Positions 35,520 to 44,407 are shown, counted from the stretch's first letter. The stretch: 64,000 bases of DNA from RUG11237 sp045119215 (GCA_045119215.1 JBGVDD010000085.1:41388-105387), one strand, 5' to 3'. Made by a program: numbers and translations. Notes: generated by a model from the sequence alone, not told the origin.

Positions 35520-36752
35520 TTAATCCTTCTTTTCTTTCCTGCGAAGAATATCATAACGCTCCAACTCTATTCCCAAATCAATCCATAACTTCTGTTTTGG
35601 ATGGGGAGCGCTCTCCATCTCTGCCCCATCTTCATCATGTATGGATAATACAGAAACAAGTAGATTATCCCCATTGGGTTTCATAATTTCAATCTGTTCA
35701 CCTACAGAAAATTTATTTCTCTGTTCGATGGCATACTGATTTTTTTCATTCTTCTCACCCACAATGCCCAAATACGTATATTCATTGATATAGGTATTGC
35801 TGTCATAAATCTGCGTATTTTCATCCGGCTTTCCGAAAAAGAATCCTGTGGTAAACTGACGATACGTACACTTTCCAATTTCTTCCTTGTACCACTCTAA
35901 ATTCTCTTTGTATTTTTCCTCCGACTCCAGATAGTCGTCGATTGCCTTACGATAGGTTCTCGCCACCGTTGCCACATACAGAGCTGTTTTCATCCTGCCC
36001 TCAATCTTCAAACTGTCAATTCCTGCATCTATAATTTCCGGAATATGTTCTATCATGCATAAATCCTTGGAATTAAAAATATAAGTTCCTCTTTCATTTT
36101 CATAAACCGGAAGATATTCTCCTGGGCGCTGTTCTTCCACCACTGCATATCTCCACCTGCAAGGATGGGTACACGCCCCCTTATTAGCATCCCTTCCAGT
36201 AAAATAATTACTCAATAAACATCTGCCGGAATAGGAGATACACATAGCCCCATGGACAAAAGCCTCAATTTCCAAGTCATCCGGAATATTGTCCCTAATC
36301 TGCTTAATCTCTGCCAAGGATAACTCTCTTGCTGCCACTACTCGTTTCGCCCCCATATCCTTCCAGAAATTATAAGTAAGATAATTTGTATTATTTGCCT
36401 GGGTACTAATATGAAGCTCTATTTCAGGGCATACCCTCTTAGCTATGGAAAAAATCCCGGGGTCTGCAATAATCAATGCATCCGGTTTTATCTCTTTTAA
36501 TTCATTTAAGTATTTTTCCACACCTTCTAAATCATAATTATGAGCAAGAATATTCGCAGTCACAAACACTCTGACTCCTCTTTCATGGGCAAATTTAATT
36601 CCCTCTTTCATATCCTCCATAGAGAAATTTTTTGCCTTCGCTCTAAGACCGTAGGCTTCTCCCCCGATATATACTGCATCGGCTCCAAAAATCACTGCTA
36701 CCTTTAACACTTCCAGGCTGCTGGCTGGAATTAATAATTCTGGTTTTCTCAT
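35520..36752 (-). CDS. U32-family tRNA hydroxylation protein (TrhP/YrrO-like)
   Basis: A 410-aa U32 peptidase-family protein: RKPELLIPASSLEVLKVAV, YIGGEAYGLRAKAKNF, IADPGIFSIAKR, HISTQANNTN and the cluster EAFVHGAMCISYSGRCLLS...GACTHPCRW, with conserved cysteines that bind an Fe-S cluster in this family. It lies directly downstream of a TrmR-like methyltransferase, as in B. subtilis (yrrM-yrrN-yrrO). There these proteins make 5-hydroxyuridine at tRNA position 34, which TrmR then methylates. Only one U32 gene is present here rather than two. It is the last gene of the RNase J/ruvX run. Confidence 0.88.
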   Translation of the reverse strand: MRKPELLIPASSLEVLKVAVIFGADAVYIGGEAYGLRAKAKNFSMEDMKEGIKFAHERGVRVFVTANILAHNYDLEGVEKYLNELKEIKPDALIIADPGIFSIAKRVCPEIELHISTQANNTNYLTYNFWKDMGAKRVVAARELSLAEIKQIRDNIPDDLEIEAFVHGAMCISYSGRCLLSNYFTGRDANKGACTHPCRWRYAVVEEQRPGEYLPVYENERGTYIFNSKDLCMIEHIPEIIDAGIDSLKIEGRMKTALYVATVARTYRKAIDDYLESEEKYKENLEWYKEEIGKCTYRQFTTGFFFGKPDENTQIYDSNTYINEYTYLGIVGEKNEKNQYAIEQRNKFSVGEQIEIMKPNGDNLLVSVLSIHDEDGAEMESAPHPKQKLWIDLGIELERYDILRRKEKKD

Positions 36753-36794
36753 ATTTCCATCCTTCTTTTACTAAACTAGTACAATACCCAGAGC

Positions 36795-37451
36795 CTATTC
36801 AGACTCATTATTTATCTTGGTACTGATTGTCACACCATCTCCTAAGGGAACCACTGCAGTCATCAATTGCTTATGATTTTTTATGGTATAAAGATAATCT
36901 CTCATTCTACTATGAATGGTCCTGTTTCTTCGAGTCACTGCAAATCTGGATTCAATAATATCTCCATCCTGCAATACATTATCTGACAACAGCACTCCTC
37001 CTACCTTTAATAGTCTAAGGCACTCCGGAAGAAAGTTGATATATTGTCCCTTGGCTGCATCCATAAAAATAAAATCAAAAGGCTCCTGCAAGCTGGCCAT
37101 AATATCCAGGGCATCTCCTTCTAATAAGGTAATTCTCTGCTCCATGCCCGCCTTCTTAAAATTATCCCTGGCAATCGGAATTCGTTTTTCATATTTTTCT
37201 ATAGTGATAATTTCTGTATCCTTCGGCCCATATTCACCCATTAGTATAGTAGAAAAACCAACTGCGGTACCCACTTCCAAAATACGTTTTGGCTGTTTCA
37301 TGGCAATGAGTACCTTTAACAAACTCTGCATTTCCCTTCGAATAATGGGTACCTGGTCTGCCAAAGCCTGTTTTTCCAGTTGGTTTAAAAATTCTGTATT
37401 TCCCTGATCCAATGAGTTGATATAGGTGACGAAACGTTCATCTACAATCAT
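36795..37451 (-). CDS. trmR: TrmR-like tRNA 5-hydroxyuridine methyltransferase (YrrM)
   Basis: This 218-aa class I SAM-dependent O-methyltransferase of the COMT family has a SAM-binding loop LEVGTAVGFSTILMGEYG (about 56-73), ITIEKYEKRI and the catalytic/metal Asp region FDFIFMDAAKGQYINFLP. Gene order with the U32 gene supports tRNA 5-hydroxyuridine methylation rather than small-molecule catechol methylation. It is separated from the upstream MltG-like gene by about 54 nt that include a hairpin. Confidence 0.85.
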   Translation of the reverse strand: MIVDERFVTYINSLDQGNTEFLNQLEKQALADQVPIIRREMQSLLKVLIAMKQPKRILEVGTAVGFSTILMGEYGPKDTEIITIEKYEKRIPIARDNFKKAGMEQRITLLEGDALDIMASLQEPFDFIFMDAAKGQYINFLPECLRLLKVGGVLLSDNVLQDGDIIESRFAVTRRNRTIHSRMRDYLYTIKNHKQLMTAVVPLGDGVTISTKINNESE

Positions 37452-37473
37452 TGCTCTAATTCCTCTTCTTTAC

Positions 37474-37502
37474 TAACAATTAGCCCAAAGGTTAAACTGT
37501 TA
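37474..37502. repeat. Hairpin resembling one end of the 134-bp element
   Basis: A 29-nt imperfect inverted repeat, taacaattag...ctgtta, aligns without gaps to the first hairpin of the 134-bp element (taacagttca...ctgtta), with about 23 of 29 positions identical. It has no second end and no target duplication that I can see. It may be a decayed remnant or chance. Confidence 0.35.
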
Positions 37503-37505
37503 CCG

Positions 37506-37895
37506 TTACTTTTCTTTCTCATCTTGTTCTTCTGTATGCCCTGCCATAACTCCTATCATCTGTTCCGTAGTCATGGATGTGTTCAGCACATACACACCAG
37601 GTTTAATTTCCCCGGTATACTCTGATAATTTTTCCTGAACTACAAACACATTAGCATCTTTTATCAAATAATTTTGTTCTAATATCTTACCAATCTGTCT
37701 GCTTCCATCTCCTTCATTCACAATCACCGTGACATCTCTTCCCGGCTCTGCCGCAATTGGCTTATCTGTGAAAACCTGGTATCCAAAGTCGTAACAATAC
37801 ATTCCTCCTTGATAGATTCCCAGGATAATCAACAGCCATACCAACACCCGCAATACAATACCTATGACAGACAGGGTTGCATTCTTCGTTTTCAT
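37506..37895 (-). CDS. MltG N-terminal-like membrane protein lacking the catalytic domain
   Basis: This 129-aa protein has one membrane helix (about 10-33, VIGIVLRVLVWLLIILGIYQG). A LysM-like extracellular part follows (VTVIVNEGDGSRQIGKILEQN ... GEIKPGVYVLNTSMTTEQMIGVMAGH), matching the N-terminal third of endolytic transglycosylase MltG/YrrL. The roughly 200-residue YceG catalytic domain is absent, and the reading frame ends cleanly in an acidic tail. The position (between YlbF and trmR) is that of yrrL. It cannot cut glycan as it stands, so a binding or regulatory role is likely. Confidence 0.8.
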   Translation of the reverse strand: MKTKNATLSVIGIVLRVLVWLLIILGIYQGGMYCYDFGYQVFTDKPIAAEPGRDVTVIVNEGDGSRQIGKILEQNYLIKDANVFVVQEKLSEYTGEIKPGVYVLNTSMTTEQMIGVMAGHTEEQDEKEK

Positions 37896-37913
37896 CCTGT
37901 GCTTCCCTCCCGG

Positions 37914-38276
37914 CTACTGCCCATTGTCTTCCTTATCCTGATTGCTGACCAAATCCAAATCAATGGCAGCAAGCAGAATTTTGGCAGCGTCCTGAACTGT
38001 TCTCACAACTCTTAATTCTGCTGCCAAGAACTCATTTACCAGTGGATCCTTTCGAAACGTAGCATTCTCCCTTTCAAAATTCTCCATAGCATTATATAAT
38101 TCCTCTCCCTCCAAATTCATACGGAGTTCAAAATTTTTCCAACGGAACTGATTGATTTTATCGCAAAGTACTTTGTCCTGCTCCACCTCGCTTTTTATGC
38201 GAAGAAAATTCTGATATCCTTCATCATTTACAATTGCATCTTTCAGTTCTCCTGCTTTTTCTTCTACCAGTCCCAT
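37914..38276 (-). CDS. YlbF/YmcA-family protein
   Basis: This 120-aa, mostly helical protein has the family pattern ELKDAIVNDEGYQNFLRIKSEVEQDKVLCDKINQFRWKNFELR, ending in an acidic tail. In B. subtilis YlbF and YmcA join YaaT to steer RNase Y. Here the gene sits 12 nt after RNase J, so a link to mRNA turnover is plausible. It is followed 18 nt later by the MltG-like gene. Confidence 0.8.
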   Translation of the reverse strand: MGLVEEKAGELKDAIVNDEGYQNFLRIKSEVEQDKVLCDKINQFRWKNFELRMNLEGEELYNAMENFERENATFRKDPLVNEFLAAELRVVRTVQDAAKILLAAIDLDLVSNQDKEDNGQ

Positions 38277-38288
38277 ATCTTATCCTTT

Positions 38289-39953
38289 CTAGACTTCCAT
38301 AATAATTGGTAAAATCATAGGATTTCTCTTTGTTCTCTTCCACAAGAAATCACTTAAGGAATCTTTCATAATGTTCTTAATTTTACCCCAGTCTGTAATA
38401 TTTTTTTCCATACATTCATCCAATGCATCGCTGACAATTCTTCTTGCTTCATCCATCAAGTCCTCAGACTCCCTTACATACACAAAGCCACGAGACACAA
38501 TGTCCGGACCTGCCAGTACCTGATTTCCATATTTCTCCAGCGTAAGTACTACAATTAAAATACCATCTTCTGCCAGACGCTGTCTGTCCCGAAGCACAAT
38601 ATTTCCCACATCTCCTACTCCAAGACCATCCACTAATATTGCCCCAGTCTGCACTCTGTCTGTAATTGCAGCTTCCTTATCATCTAACTCCAACACATCT
38701 CCTGAACGCATAATAAATACATTTTCTTTTGGTATACCCAGCTCTTTTACTAAATTTGCCTGTGCTTTCAAATGTCGGAACTCACCATGTACCGGAATGG
38801 CATATTTAGGTTTTAAAAGTGAGTATATTAATTTAATCTCTTCCTGACACGCATGACCAGATACGTGGGTATCCTGGAAAATAACATCCGCACCCTTGGC
38901 AATCAGCTGATTAATTACATTGGAAACAGCCTTTTCGTTTCCTGGGATTGGATTGGAACTAAAGATAATCAAATCTCCAGGCATAATCGTAACCTTTTTG
39001 TGAATAGAACTTGCCATTCTGGATAAGGCTGCCATGGATTCTCCCTGACTTCCTGTGGTAATGATAACCGTCTGTTCCTCCGGATAGTTCTTTAACTGTT
39101 CAATATCTATTAACGTCTTATCCGGTACATTTAAATATCCTAATTCCTGGGCAATGGTAATAATGCTTACCATGCTTCGACCTTCCACTACAACTTTTCT
39201 TCCGTATTTATACGCTGAATTAATAATCTGTTGTACTCGGTCCACATTAGAAGCAAAGGTTGCAATAATAATTCGATTATCCTTGTGTTCTGCAAAAATA
39301 TTATCAAATGTAATACCAACCGTTTTCTCCGACATGGTGAATCCCTTTCGTTCTGCATTGGTACTGTCACACATTACAGCCAGGACACCTTTTTTCCCAA
39401 TCTCGCCAAGTCGCTGTAAGTCTATACTATCACCAAAAACCGGTGTGTAATCTACTTTAAAATCTCCTGTGTGAAGCACAATACCTGCTGGTGAATAAAT
39501 AGCCAGAGCAGCCGCATCTGCAATGGAATGATTTGTTCTGATAAACTCAATTCTAAAGCATCCTAAGTTGATGGACTGACCATGTTTTATCACCTTACGC
39601 TTAGTGCTGCGCATAAGATTGTGCTCTTTTAGTTTATTTTCAATAATACCCATAGTTAATTTTGTGGCATAAATTGGTACATTTACTTCACGCAGTACAT
39701 AAGGCAATGCTCCAATGTGATCCTCGTGGCCATGGGTGATTACGAATCCTTTTACTTTATTGATGTTATCCTTTAAATAAGTCACATCCGGAATCACCAA
39801 ATCAATTCCCAACATATCATCTTCTGGAAATGACAGGCCACAGTCCACTACAATAATACTGTCTTCAAATTCAAAGGCAGTAATGTTCATTCCAATTTGT
39901 TCTAATCCTCCCAATGGAATGATTTTCAATTTTGAATTGTTAATATTTTTCAA
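38289..39953 (-). CDS. rnj: Ribonuclease J
   Basis: About 554 aa. TTG (39951-39953) is taken as start because GGAGGTG lies 7 nt upstream and it gives the standard length; a longer frame upstream has no good ribosome site. This metallo-beta-lactamase/beta-CASP nuclease has HGHEDH (about 74-79), HTGDFKVD, CDSTNAERKG, ATFASNVDRVQQII and PVHGEFRHLK, and a C-terminal domain. It performs 5'-3' exonucleolytic and endonucleolytic mRNA decay and rRNA maturation in the cytoplasm. Only one RNase J is in the window. Confidence 0.95.
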   Translation of the reverse strand: MKNINNSKLKIIPLGGLEQIGMNITAFEFEDSIIVVDCGLSFPEDDMLGIDLVIPDVTYLKDNINKVKGFVITHGHEDHIGALPYVLREVNVPIYATKLTMGIIENKLKEHNLMRSTKRKVIKHGQSINLGCFRIEFIRTNHSIADAAALAIYSPAGIVLHTGDFKVDYTPVFGDSIDLQRLGEIGKKGVLAVMCDSTNAERKGFTMSEKTVGITFDNIFAEHKDNRIIIATFASNVDRVQQIINSAYKYGRKVVVEGRSMVSIITIAQELGYLNVPDKTLIDIEQLKNYPEEQTVIITTGSQGESMAALSRMASSIHKKVTIMPGDLIIFSSNPIPGNEKAVSNVINQLIAKGADVIFQDTHVSGHACQEEIKLIYSLLKPKYAIPVHGEFRHLKAQANLVKELGIPKENVFIMRSGDVLELDDKEAAITDRVQTGAILVDGLGVGDVGNIVLRDRQRLAEDGILIVVLTLEKYGNQVLAGPDIVSRGFVYVRESEDLMDEARRIVSDALDECMEKNITDWGKIKNIMKDSLSDFLWKRTKRNPMILPIIMEV

Positions 39954-40052
39954 ACAATCACACCTCCATATATCTTTCTTAATTTTTAATTTCACTTTTT
40001 ATATTAATTCCGTCCCTGTCCAGACCCACTGAACAAATACGCAAATCAAGTT

Positions 40053-40310
40053 CTACTTCTCAATATCTACATCTTCCAATAACTGGGCAAATAGAGCCGA
40101 TACCATGTCTAATTCTTCATCATCTTCCACAATTTCGTACACACTTTCATCCGCTGATTCTTGTGCCGTATCCTTTAAAATATAGGCATCTGCTTCATCA
40201 TCTTCCGATTCCGTTACCAAAATATATGTCACGCCATTAATTTTGGTTTCTTCCAACACAAAAAAACCTACTGTTTCATTGTCATCAAACGTAAATGCTA
40301 TTTTTTCCAT
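40053..40310 (-). CDS. DUF1292 protein (YrzB-like)
   Basis: This 85-aa, very acidic protein has the DUF1292 pattern (VGFFVLEETKINGVTYILVTESEDDE ... YEIVEDDEELDMV). It lies 7 nt after ruvX, as yrzB follows yrrK in B. subtilis. Its function is unknown. SD is weak but present. Confidence 0.85.
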   Translation of the reverse strand: MEKIAFTFDDNETVGFFVLEETKINGVTYILVTESEDDEADAYILKDTAQESADESVYEIVEDDEELDMVSALFAQLLEDVDIEK

Positions 40311-40317
40311 ATAGATT

Positions 40318-40746
40318 TTATTCTCCTTTTTTTAGAGTATCCAAGTATCCCTGAAGAATAAAAGCCGCTGCTATCTGGTCCACATAATCTTTTCTATGTT
40401 CCCGTCGAACATTACTTTCTATCAAAGACTTTTCAGCGGCAATAGTAGTCAGTCTTTCATCCCACAAAATCACAGGAAGATTACAGCGTTTCTCCACGGC
40501 CTCTTTAAATTCCATAGTCCGCTCTATTCTTTCTCCCAATGTATTATTCATATTTTTAGGATACCCAAGTACAATTTTTTCCACTTGATATTCTTCTACA
40601 ATTTCTTTAATACGTGCTAATGTTTTACGAAGTTTATTTTCGTCTTTTCTCGTTATGGTTTCTAAGACCTGGGCTGTAATCAGAAGCTCATCACTCATGG
40701 CTACACCAACTGTTTTAGAGCCATAGTCCAATCCCATAATTCGCAT
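40318..40746 (-). CDS. ruvX: RuvX/YqgF Holliday-junction resolvase-like nuclease
   Basis: This 142-aa RNase H-fold protein has MRIMGLDYGSKTVGVAMSDE (catalytic Asp in GLDYGSK), VLGYPKNMNNTLGER, LWDERLTTIAAEKSLIE and the C-terminal DQIAAAFILQGYLD. In the family it takes part in pre-16S rRNA 5'-end processing and possibly junction resolution. It lies between the IreB-like and DUF1292 genes. Confidence 0.93.
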   Translation of the reverse strand: MRIMGLDYGSKTVGVAMSDELLITAQVLETITRKDENKLRKTLARIKEIVEEYQVEKIVLGYPKNMNNTLGERIERTMEFKEAVEKRCNLPVILWDERLTTIAAEKSLIESNVRREHRKDYVDQIAAAFILQGYLDTLKKGE

Positions 40747-40787
40747 ATTTTTCTCCTAACAAATTTTCTCTACTGTCCTTGTCTGCA

Positions 40788-41051
40788 CTATTTCCAGGAC
40801 TCATTCTCTACATACGCTCTTAAAAGTTCTTCCACTAACTCATCCCGTTCCACTTTCATAATAAGGCTTCTTGCGCTTTTATGGCTGGTGATGTAAGTTG
40901 GATCTCCTGACATAATGTACCCTACAATCTGATTAATAGGATTATATCCCTTTTCTGTCATAGCCTCATATACAGACGCTATAATCTCCTTTACCTGTAC
41001 TTCCGGCTCTGTCTGCACCTTAAAATATTGTGTATTTCCTAAATTCTGCAT
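40788..41051 (-). CDS. IreB family protein (DUF965/YrzL)
   Basis: This 87-aa protein carries the family core VKEIIASVYEAMTEKGYNPINQIVGYIMSGDPTYITSHKSARSLIMKVERDELVEELL. IreB in enterococci is a small phosphorylated target of the PASTA kinase IreK that influences cephalosporin resistance. It is first in the ireB-ruvX-DUF1292 order, downstream of its own promoter. Confidence 0.92.
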   Translation of the reverse strand: MQNLGNTQYFKVQTEPEVQVKEIIASVYEAMTEKGYNPINQIVGYIMSGDPTYITSHKSARSLIMKVERDELVEELLRAYVENESWK

Positions 41052-41111
41052 ATTTTCACGACCTCATCTGATAAATAATAATTACTTCCGCTTCACAATT
41101 TTATCTAGTTC

Positions 41112-41140
41112 ATTGTAATATAACTTTGTAAAAAATTCAA
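41112..41140 (-). promoter_or_regulatory. Promoter of the ireB-ruvX-rnj run
   Basis: -35 TTGAAT (41135-41140), 17-nt spacer, -10 TACAAT (41112-41117), about 60 nt before the IreB-like ATG. Confidence 0.65.
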
Positions 41141-41149
41141 TCTATTCTT

Positions 41150-42460
41150 TTATTTTTCCAATGTACACCTTAGCATTTGATTTTCATCTACCTTGATGAC
41201 TTTCGCCTTAACGATTTGATTTTGCAATTTCTTTTCTGCATCAACCGCTGCCTTCATATACTCTTTTGTATGGCCTACCTGCATCTTTTTTCCATCCAGA
41301 CTGATTTCCTCTTCGATAAGAATTTCGATTTCTTTTCCCAGATAGTACTCTAAAAATTCTCTCTTGTGTTTTTTCCCAAGTTCAATCAAAATGCTGCTTC
41401 GTCTTGTCTTTTCCTGTTCCGGTATCTGACCTGGCATTTTGGCAGCATTCGTTCCCTCCCTTTTGGAGTATTTAAAGATATGTGTCTCAAAAAAATTCAC
41501 CTTTTCCACAAAACTTCTGCTCTCTTCAAATTCCTCTTCGCTTTCCTGAGGGAATCCCACAATCACATCTGTAGTAATTGCCACTCTGTCATAATACTTA
41601 CGTAAGAGTTCACATTTTTCATAATATTGTGCAGAACTATAATGACGATTCATTCTTTTTAATGTAGCATCACTACCGCTTTGCATTGACAAATGAAAAT
41701 GAGGACAAATTTTTTCCATGGTACAGATTTCCCTTACAAATTCATCTGTAATAATTCTTGGCTCCAGAGAACCCAGACGAATCCTCATTAACCCCTCTAT
41801 TTTGTTCAGAATCTTCAATAAGCTTAACAAATTTTCATTTTCCAAATCAATTCCATAGGAACTAATATGAATTCCGGTAAGCACCACTTCTTTATATCCC
41901 ATATGAACCAATGCCTTCACCTCTGCCTCAATATCCTCGCTTTTTCTGCTTCTGACCCGTCCTCTTGCATAAGGTATGATACAGTAGGTGCAAAACTGAT
42001 TACATCCATCCTGAATTTTAATATAAGCTCTAGTGTGCTCCGATGTTTTTTGTAATGTGAGGGTTTCATATTCTGTGGTATGGTTAATATCTATCATGGA
42101 ATCTGTCACACTGTGCTCTTTCTTGTATTCTTCCAGAATACGTACAATATCCTTTTTTCTATTGTTTCCCACTATGATGTCCACTGCAATGTCTTCTAAT
42201 AAAGCTTCCCCTGCCGCCTGGGCATAGCATCCTACTGCCACAACAATGGCATTTTCGTTTTGTGCTTTTGCCTTATGTAACATTTGTCTTGATTTTCTGT
42301 CTGCCATATTTGTAACGGTACAAGTATTGACAATATAAACATCTGCCGGACTGTTAAAATCCACAATACGATACCCCGCATCTACTAATAATTGCTGCAT
42401 AACATCTGTTTCATAAGAGTTTACCTTACACCCTAAATTATGTAAAGCTGCTGTCATCAT
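41150..42460 (-). CDS. mtaB: tRNA t6A37 methylthiotransferase MtaB
   Basis: This 436-aa radical-SAM methylthiotransferase has an N-terminal UPF0004 domain binding one Fe-S cluster (LGCKVNSYETD; VNTCTVTN; VGCYAQ). The radical-SAM CxxxCxxC is in DGCNQFCTYCIIPYARG (about 152-168), and a C-terminal TRAM domain follows. It adds the methylthio group to t6A at position 37 of tRNAs. SD AGGAGG precedes ATG. A HPr-like gene is divergent from it. Confidence 0.95.
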   Translation of the reverse strand: MMTAALHNLGCKVNSYETDVMQQLLVDAGYRIVDFNSPADVYIVNTCTVTNMADRKSRQMLHKAKAQNENAIVVAVGCYAQAAGEALLEDIAVDIIVGNNRKKDIVRILEEYKKEHSVTDSMIDINHTTEYETLTLQKTSEHTRAYIKIQDGCNQFCTYCIIPYARGRVRSRKSEDIEAEVKALVHMGYKEVVLTGIHISSYGIDLENENLLSLLKILNKIEGLMRIRLGSLEPRIITDEFVREICTMEKICPHFHLSMQSGSDATLKRMNRHYSSAQYYEKCELLRKYYDRVAITTDVIVGFPQESEEEFEESRSFVEKVNFFETHIFKYSKREGTNAAKMPGQIPEQEKTRRSSILIELGKKHKREFLEYYLGKEIEILIEEEISLDGKKMQVGHTKEYMKAAVDAEKKLQNQIVKAKVIKVDENQMLRCTLEK

Positions 42461-42648
42461 AATGTTCCTCCTGACTCTAATGATAAAAAAATTGCCAATA
42501 ATTTTCTGACTTTTTTATACAATTCGCCGATTATGTCTATTTCTTCTCAAAAAAACCTTTATTTTTGGTCGGCTTGACTACAAATATTTTTTATTTTTGT
42601 TAAAATCGTGAAATATTAGTAAAATTTTCCCTTTCTCTCTGTTTTTTA

Positions 42649-42677
42649 TTGACTTTTAAAAATCAAAAATGTAATAT
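42649..42677 (+). promoter_or_regulatory. Promoter of the HPr-like gene
   Basis: -35 TTGACT (42649-42654), 17-nt spacer, -10 TAATAT (42672-42677), then a short leader and AAGGGAGG before the ATG. It is close to consensus, which suggests strong expression. The rest of the 259-nt divergent gap with mtaB shows nothing else clear. Confidence 0.8.
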
Positions 42678-42718
42678 TAGAGAGAATTATAATTAAATAC
42701 TTAAGGGAGGTATATCAT

Positions 42719-42952
42719 ATGAAAACAGTACAGATTTCATTAAATTCAATTGACAAAGTAAAATCTTTCGTTAACGAAATTACAAAATTTGATTATGATT
42801 TCGATTTAGTATCTGGAAGATACGTTATCGACGCAAAATCAATCATGGGAATCTTCAGCCTTGACTTATCAAAGCCAATCGACTTAAACGTACATGCTGA
42901 AGGTGATTTAACCCAGATTATGTCTGTGTTAGATCCATACATCATTAAATAA
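42719..42952 (+). CDS. HPr-fold protein lacking the phosphorylatable histidine
   Basis: This 77-aa protein has the second half of HPr intact: RYVIDAKSIMGIFSLDLSKPIDLNV, with the KSIMG Ser-phosphorylation motif. The segment that normally reads GLHARPA, with His15, is SIDKVKS, so PEP-dependent phosphotransfer through His is impossible. It may be a regulatory HPr relative working through Ser phosphorylation, or a structural derivative. A strong SD (AAGGGAGG), near-consensus promoter and own terminator make it a one-gene unit on the otherwise sparse plus strand. Confidence 0.85.
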   Translation: MKTVQISLNSIDKVKSFVNEITKFDYDFDLVSGRYVIDAKSIMGIFSLDLSKPIDLNVHAEGDLTQIMSVLDPYIIK

Positions 42953-42974
42953 TGAATTCAATACCCAGATGATG

Positions 42975-43000
42975 AAGACCAGTTTTCACTGGTCTTTTTT
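42975..43000 (+). terminator. Terminator of the HPr-like gene
   Basis: Perfect 9-bp stem AAGACCAGT / ACTGGTCTT, loop TTTC, followed by TTTT on the plus strand. It also marks the convergent end with thiI. Confidence 0.9.
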
Positions 43001-43039
43001 CATCTTATCTCAATCTCACAATCTTAATATTTCAAAATT

Positions 43040-44221
43040 CTATTCACCAATAGAAATCATCTCCACCGAATCCAATGTCTTTTGCATTAGTTCTTCAATC
43101 ACATCATCCAGATGGGTTTCTGAACGTTTGATGATATTAATATTTGGTTTGGTTACCGGATGCTTTGCCACAAATATAGTACAGCAGTCTTCAAATGGCT
43201 GAATAGATGTCTCATAGGTATTAATCTTCTCAGAAATATCTATGATTTCCTGCTTATCAAAGCTGATTAAAGGTCGATATACCGGCATAGTGCACACCTC
43301 ATTGGTGGCCGCTAAGCTCTGTAAGGTCTGACTTGCTACCTGCCCTACACTCTCTCCGGTTACCAAACCAAGACAGTTATTTTCCTTCGCCAAATGTTCT
43401 GCAATACGCATCATGTATCTTCTCATAATAATAGTAAGTTCATCATGAGGACACTTTTCATAAATCGCCAACTGAATATCTGTAAAGTTTACCACAAACA
43501 ATCTCATAGATCCTGAATACTTAGATACCAATTTTGCCAAATCTACCACCTTTTGCTTTGCTCTCTCGCTGGTGTATGGTGGCGCATGAAAATACACTGC
43601 ATCTATTTTTACCCCACGTTTTGCCATCATATATCCTGCTACCGGGCTGTCAATTCCTCCTGACAATAAAAGCATGGCTTTACCGTTGGTTCCTAAAGGC
43701 ATTCCTCCCGCACCCTTAATAGTCTTGGAATATACATAAATCTTCTCACGAATTTCCACATAGACAGTCACATCTGGATTGTGAACGTCCACTGTTACCT
43801 CTGGGAATGCATCTACAATTTTTGCACCTAATTCTTTGTTAATCTCCATAGAATCTAATGGATAATTTTTTCGTGCACGTCTGGCCTTCACCTTAAAAGA
43901 AAAATTACACTTATCATATTCTTTCCTTAGAAAATCTACTGTCTGAGCCGCAAAATCTTCAAAGCCGTTGTCTTCCATCTTTGCTACAGGACAAATTCCC
44001 ACAATACCAAATACATGTTTCAGCGCATCTATAGTTTCATCATAATCAAAATTTGCCTCTGTCTCTACAAAAATCCTTCCTGGTTCTTTGCGAACATTAA
44101 AATCTCCCTCTACGTCCTTTAAGACAAACCGAATCTGGTTCATCAAAGCATCTTCAAAGAGAAAGCGATTTTTCCCCTTGACACCAATTTCTGCATATTT
44201 TATCAAAAAAGCCTTATACAT
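43040..44221 (-). CDS. thiI: tRNA 4-thiouridine synthase ThiI
   Basis: This 393-aa protein has a ferredoxin-like/THUMP N-terminus (about 1-165) and a PP-loop adenylation domain (LLSGGIDSPVAGYMMAKRG, about 182-200; TGESVGQVASQTLQSL). The C-terminal rhodanese domain of E. coli ThiI is absent, as is usual in Bacillota. It uses sulfur delivered by a cysteine desulfurase to make s4U8 in tRNA and possibly thiazole. The desulfurase gene lies just upstream, but a MITE-like element now separates them. Confidence 0.95.
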   Translation of the reverse strand: MYKAFLIKYAEIGVKGKNRFLFEDALMNQIRFVLKDVEGDFNVRKEPGRIFVETEANFDYDETIDALKHVFGIVGICPVAKMEDNGFEDFAAQTVDFLRKEYDKCNFSFKVKARRARKNYPLDSMEINKELGAKIVDAFPEVTVDVHNPDVTVYVEIREKIYVYSKTIKGAGGMPLGTNGKAMLLLSGGIDSPVAGYMMAKRGVKIDAVYFHAPPYTSERAKQKVVDLAKLVSKYSGSMRLFVVNFTDIQLAIYEKCPHDELTIIMRRYMMRIAEHLAKENNCLGLVTGESVGQVASQTLQSLAATNEVCTMPVYRPLISFDKQEIIDISEKINTYETSIQPFEDCCTIFVAKHPVTKPNINIIKRSETHLDDVIEELMQKTLDSVEMISIGE

Positions 44222-44273
44222 ATTTTTCCTCTTTCTAAAAAAACTATTACTAAAACATCATAACTATAAATCC

Positions 44274-44407
44274 GTAACAGTTCAGCCATAGGCTAAACTG
44301 TTACGAAATCGGGCAATGCTTACGCATGCAAAATTGCCCGATTTTCGTTAAATGCACATTTTTGCACGGTCAGCGCAGTAAATGCGCAGACCTGCCTGAA
44401 CTGTTAC
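44274..44407. mobile_element. 134-bp MITE-like element, copy 2
   Basis: The same element as 32740-32873, with two mismatches and the same 12-bp terminal inverted repeats. It is flanked by a different perfect 8-bp direct repeat, ATAAATCC (44266-44273 and 44408-44415). It occupies the 198-nt gap between the desulfurase stop and thiI, so it is probably transcribed as part of that unit. Confidence 0.92.

Noticed and set aside
37474..37502. Terminator between the MltG-like gene and trmR
   Set aside because: No T run follows the hairpin on the transcribed strand.
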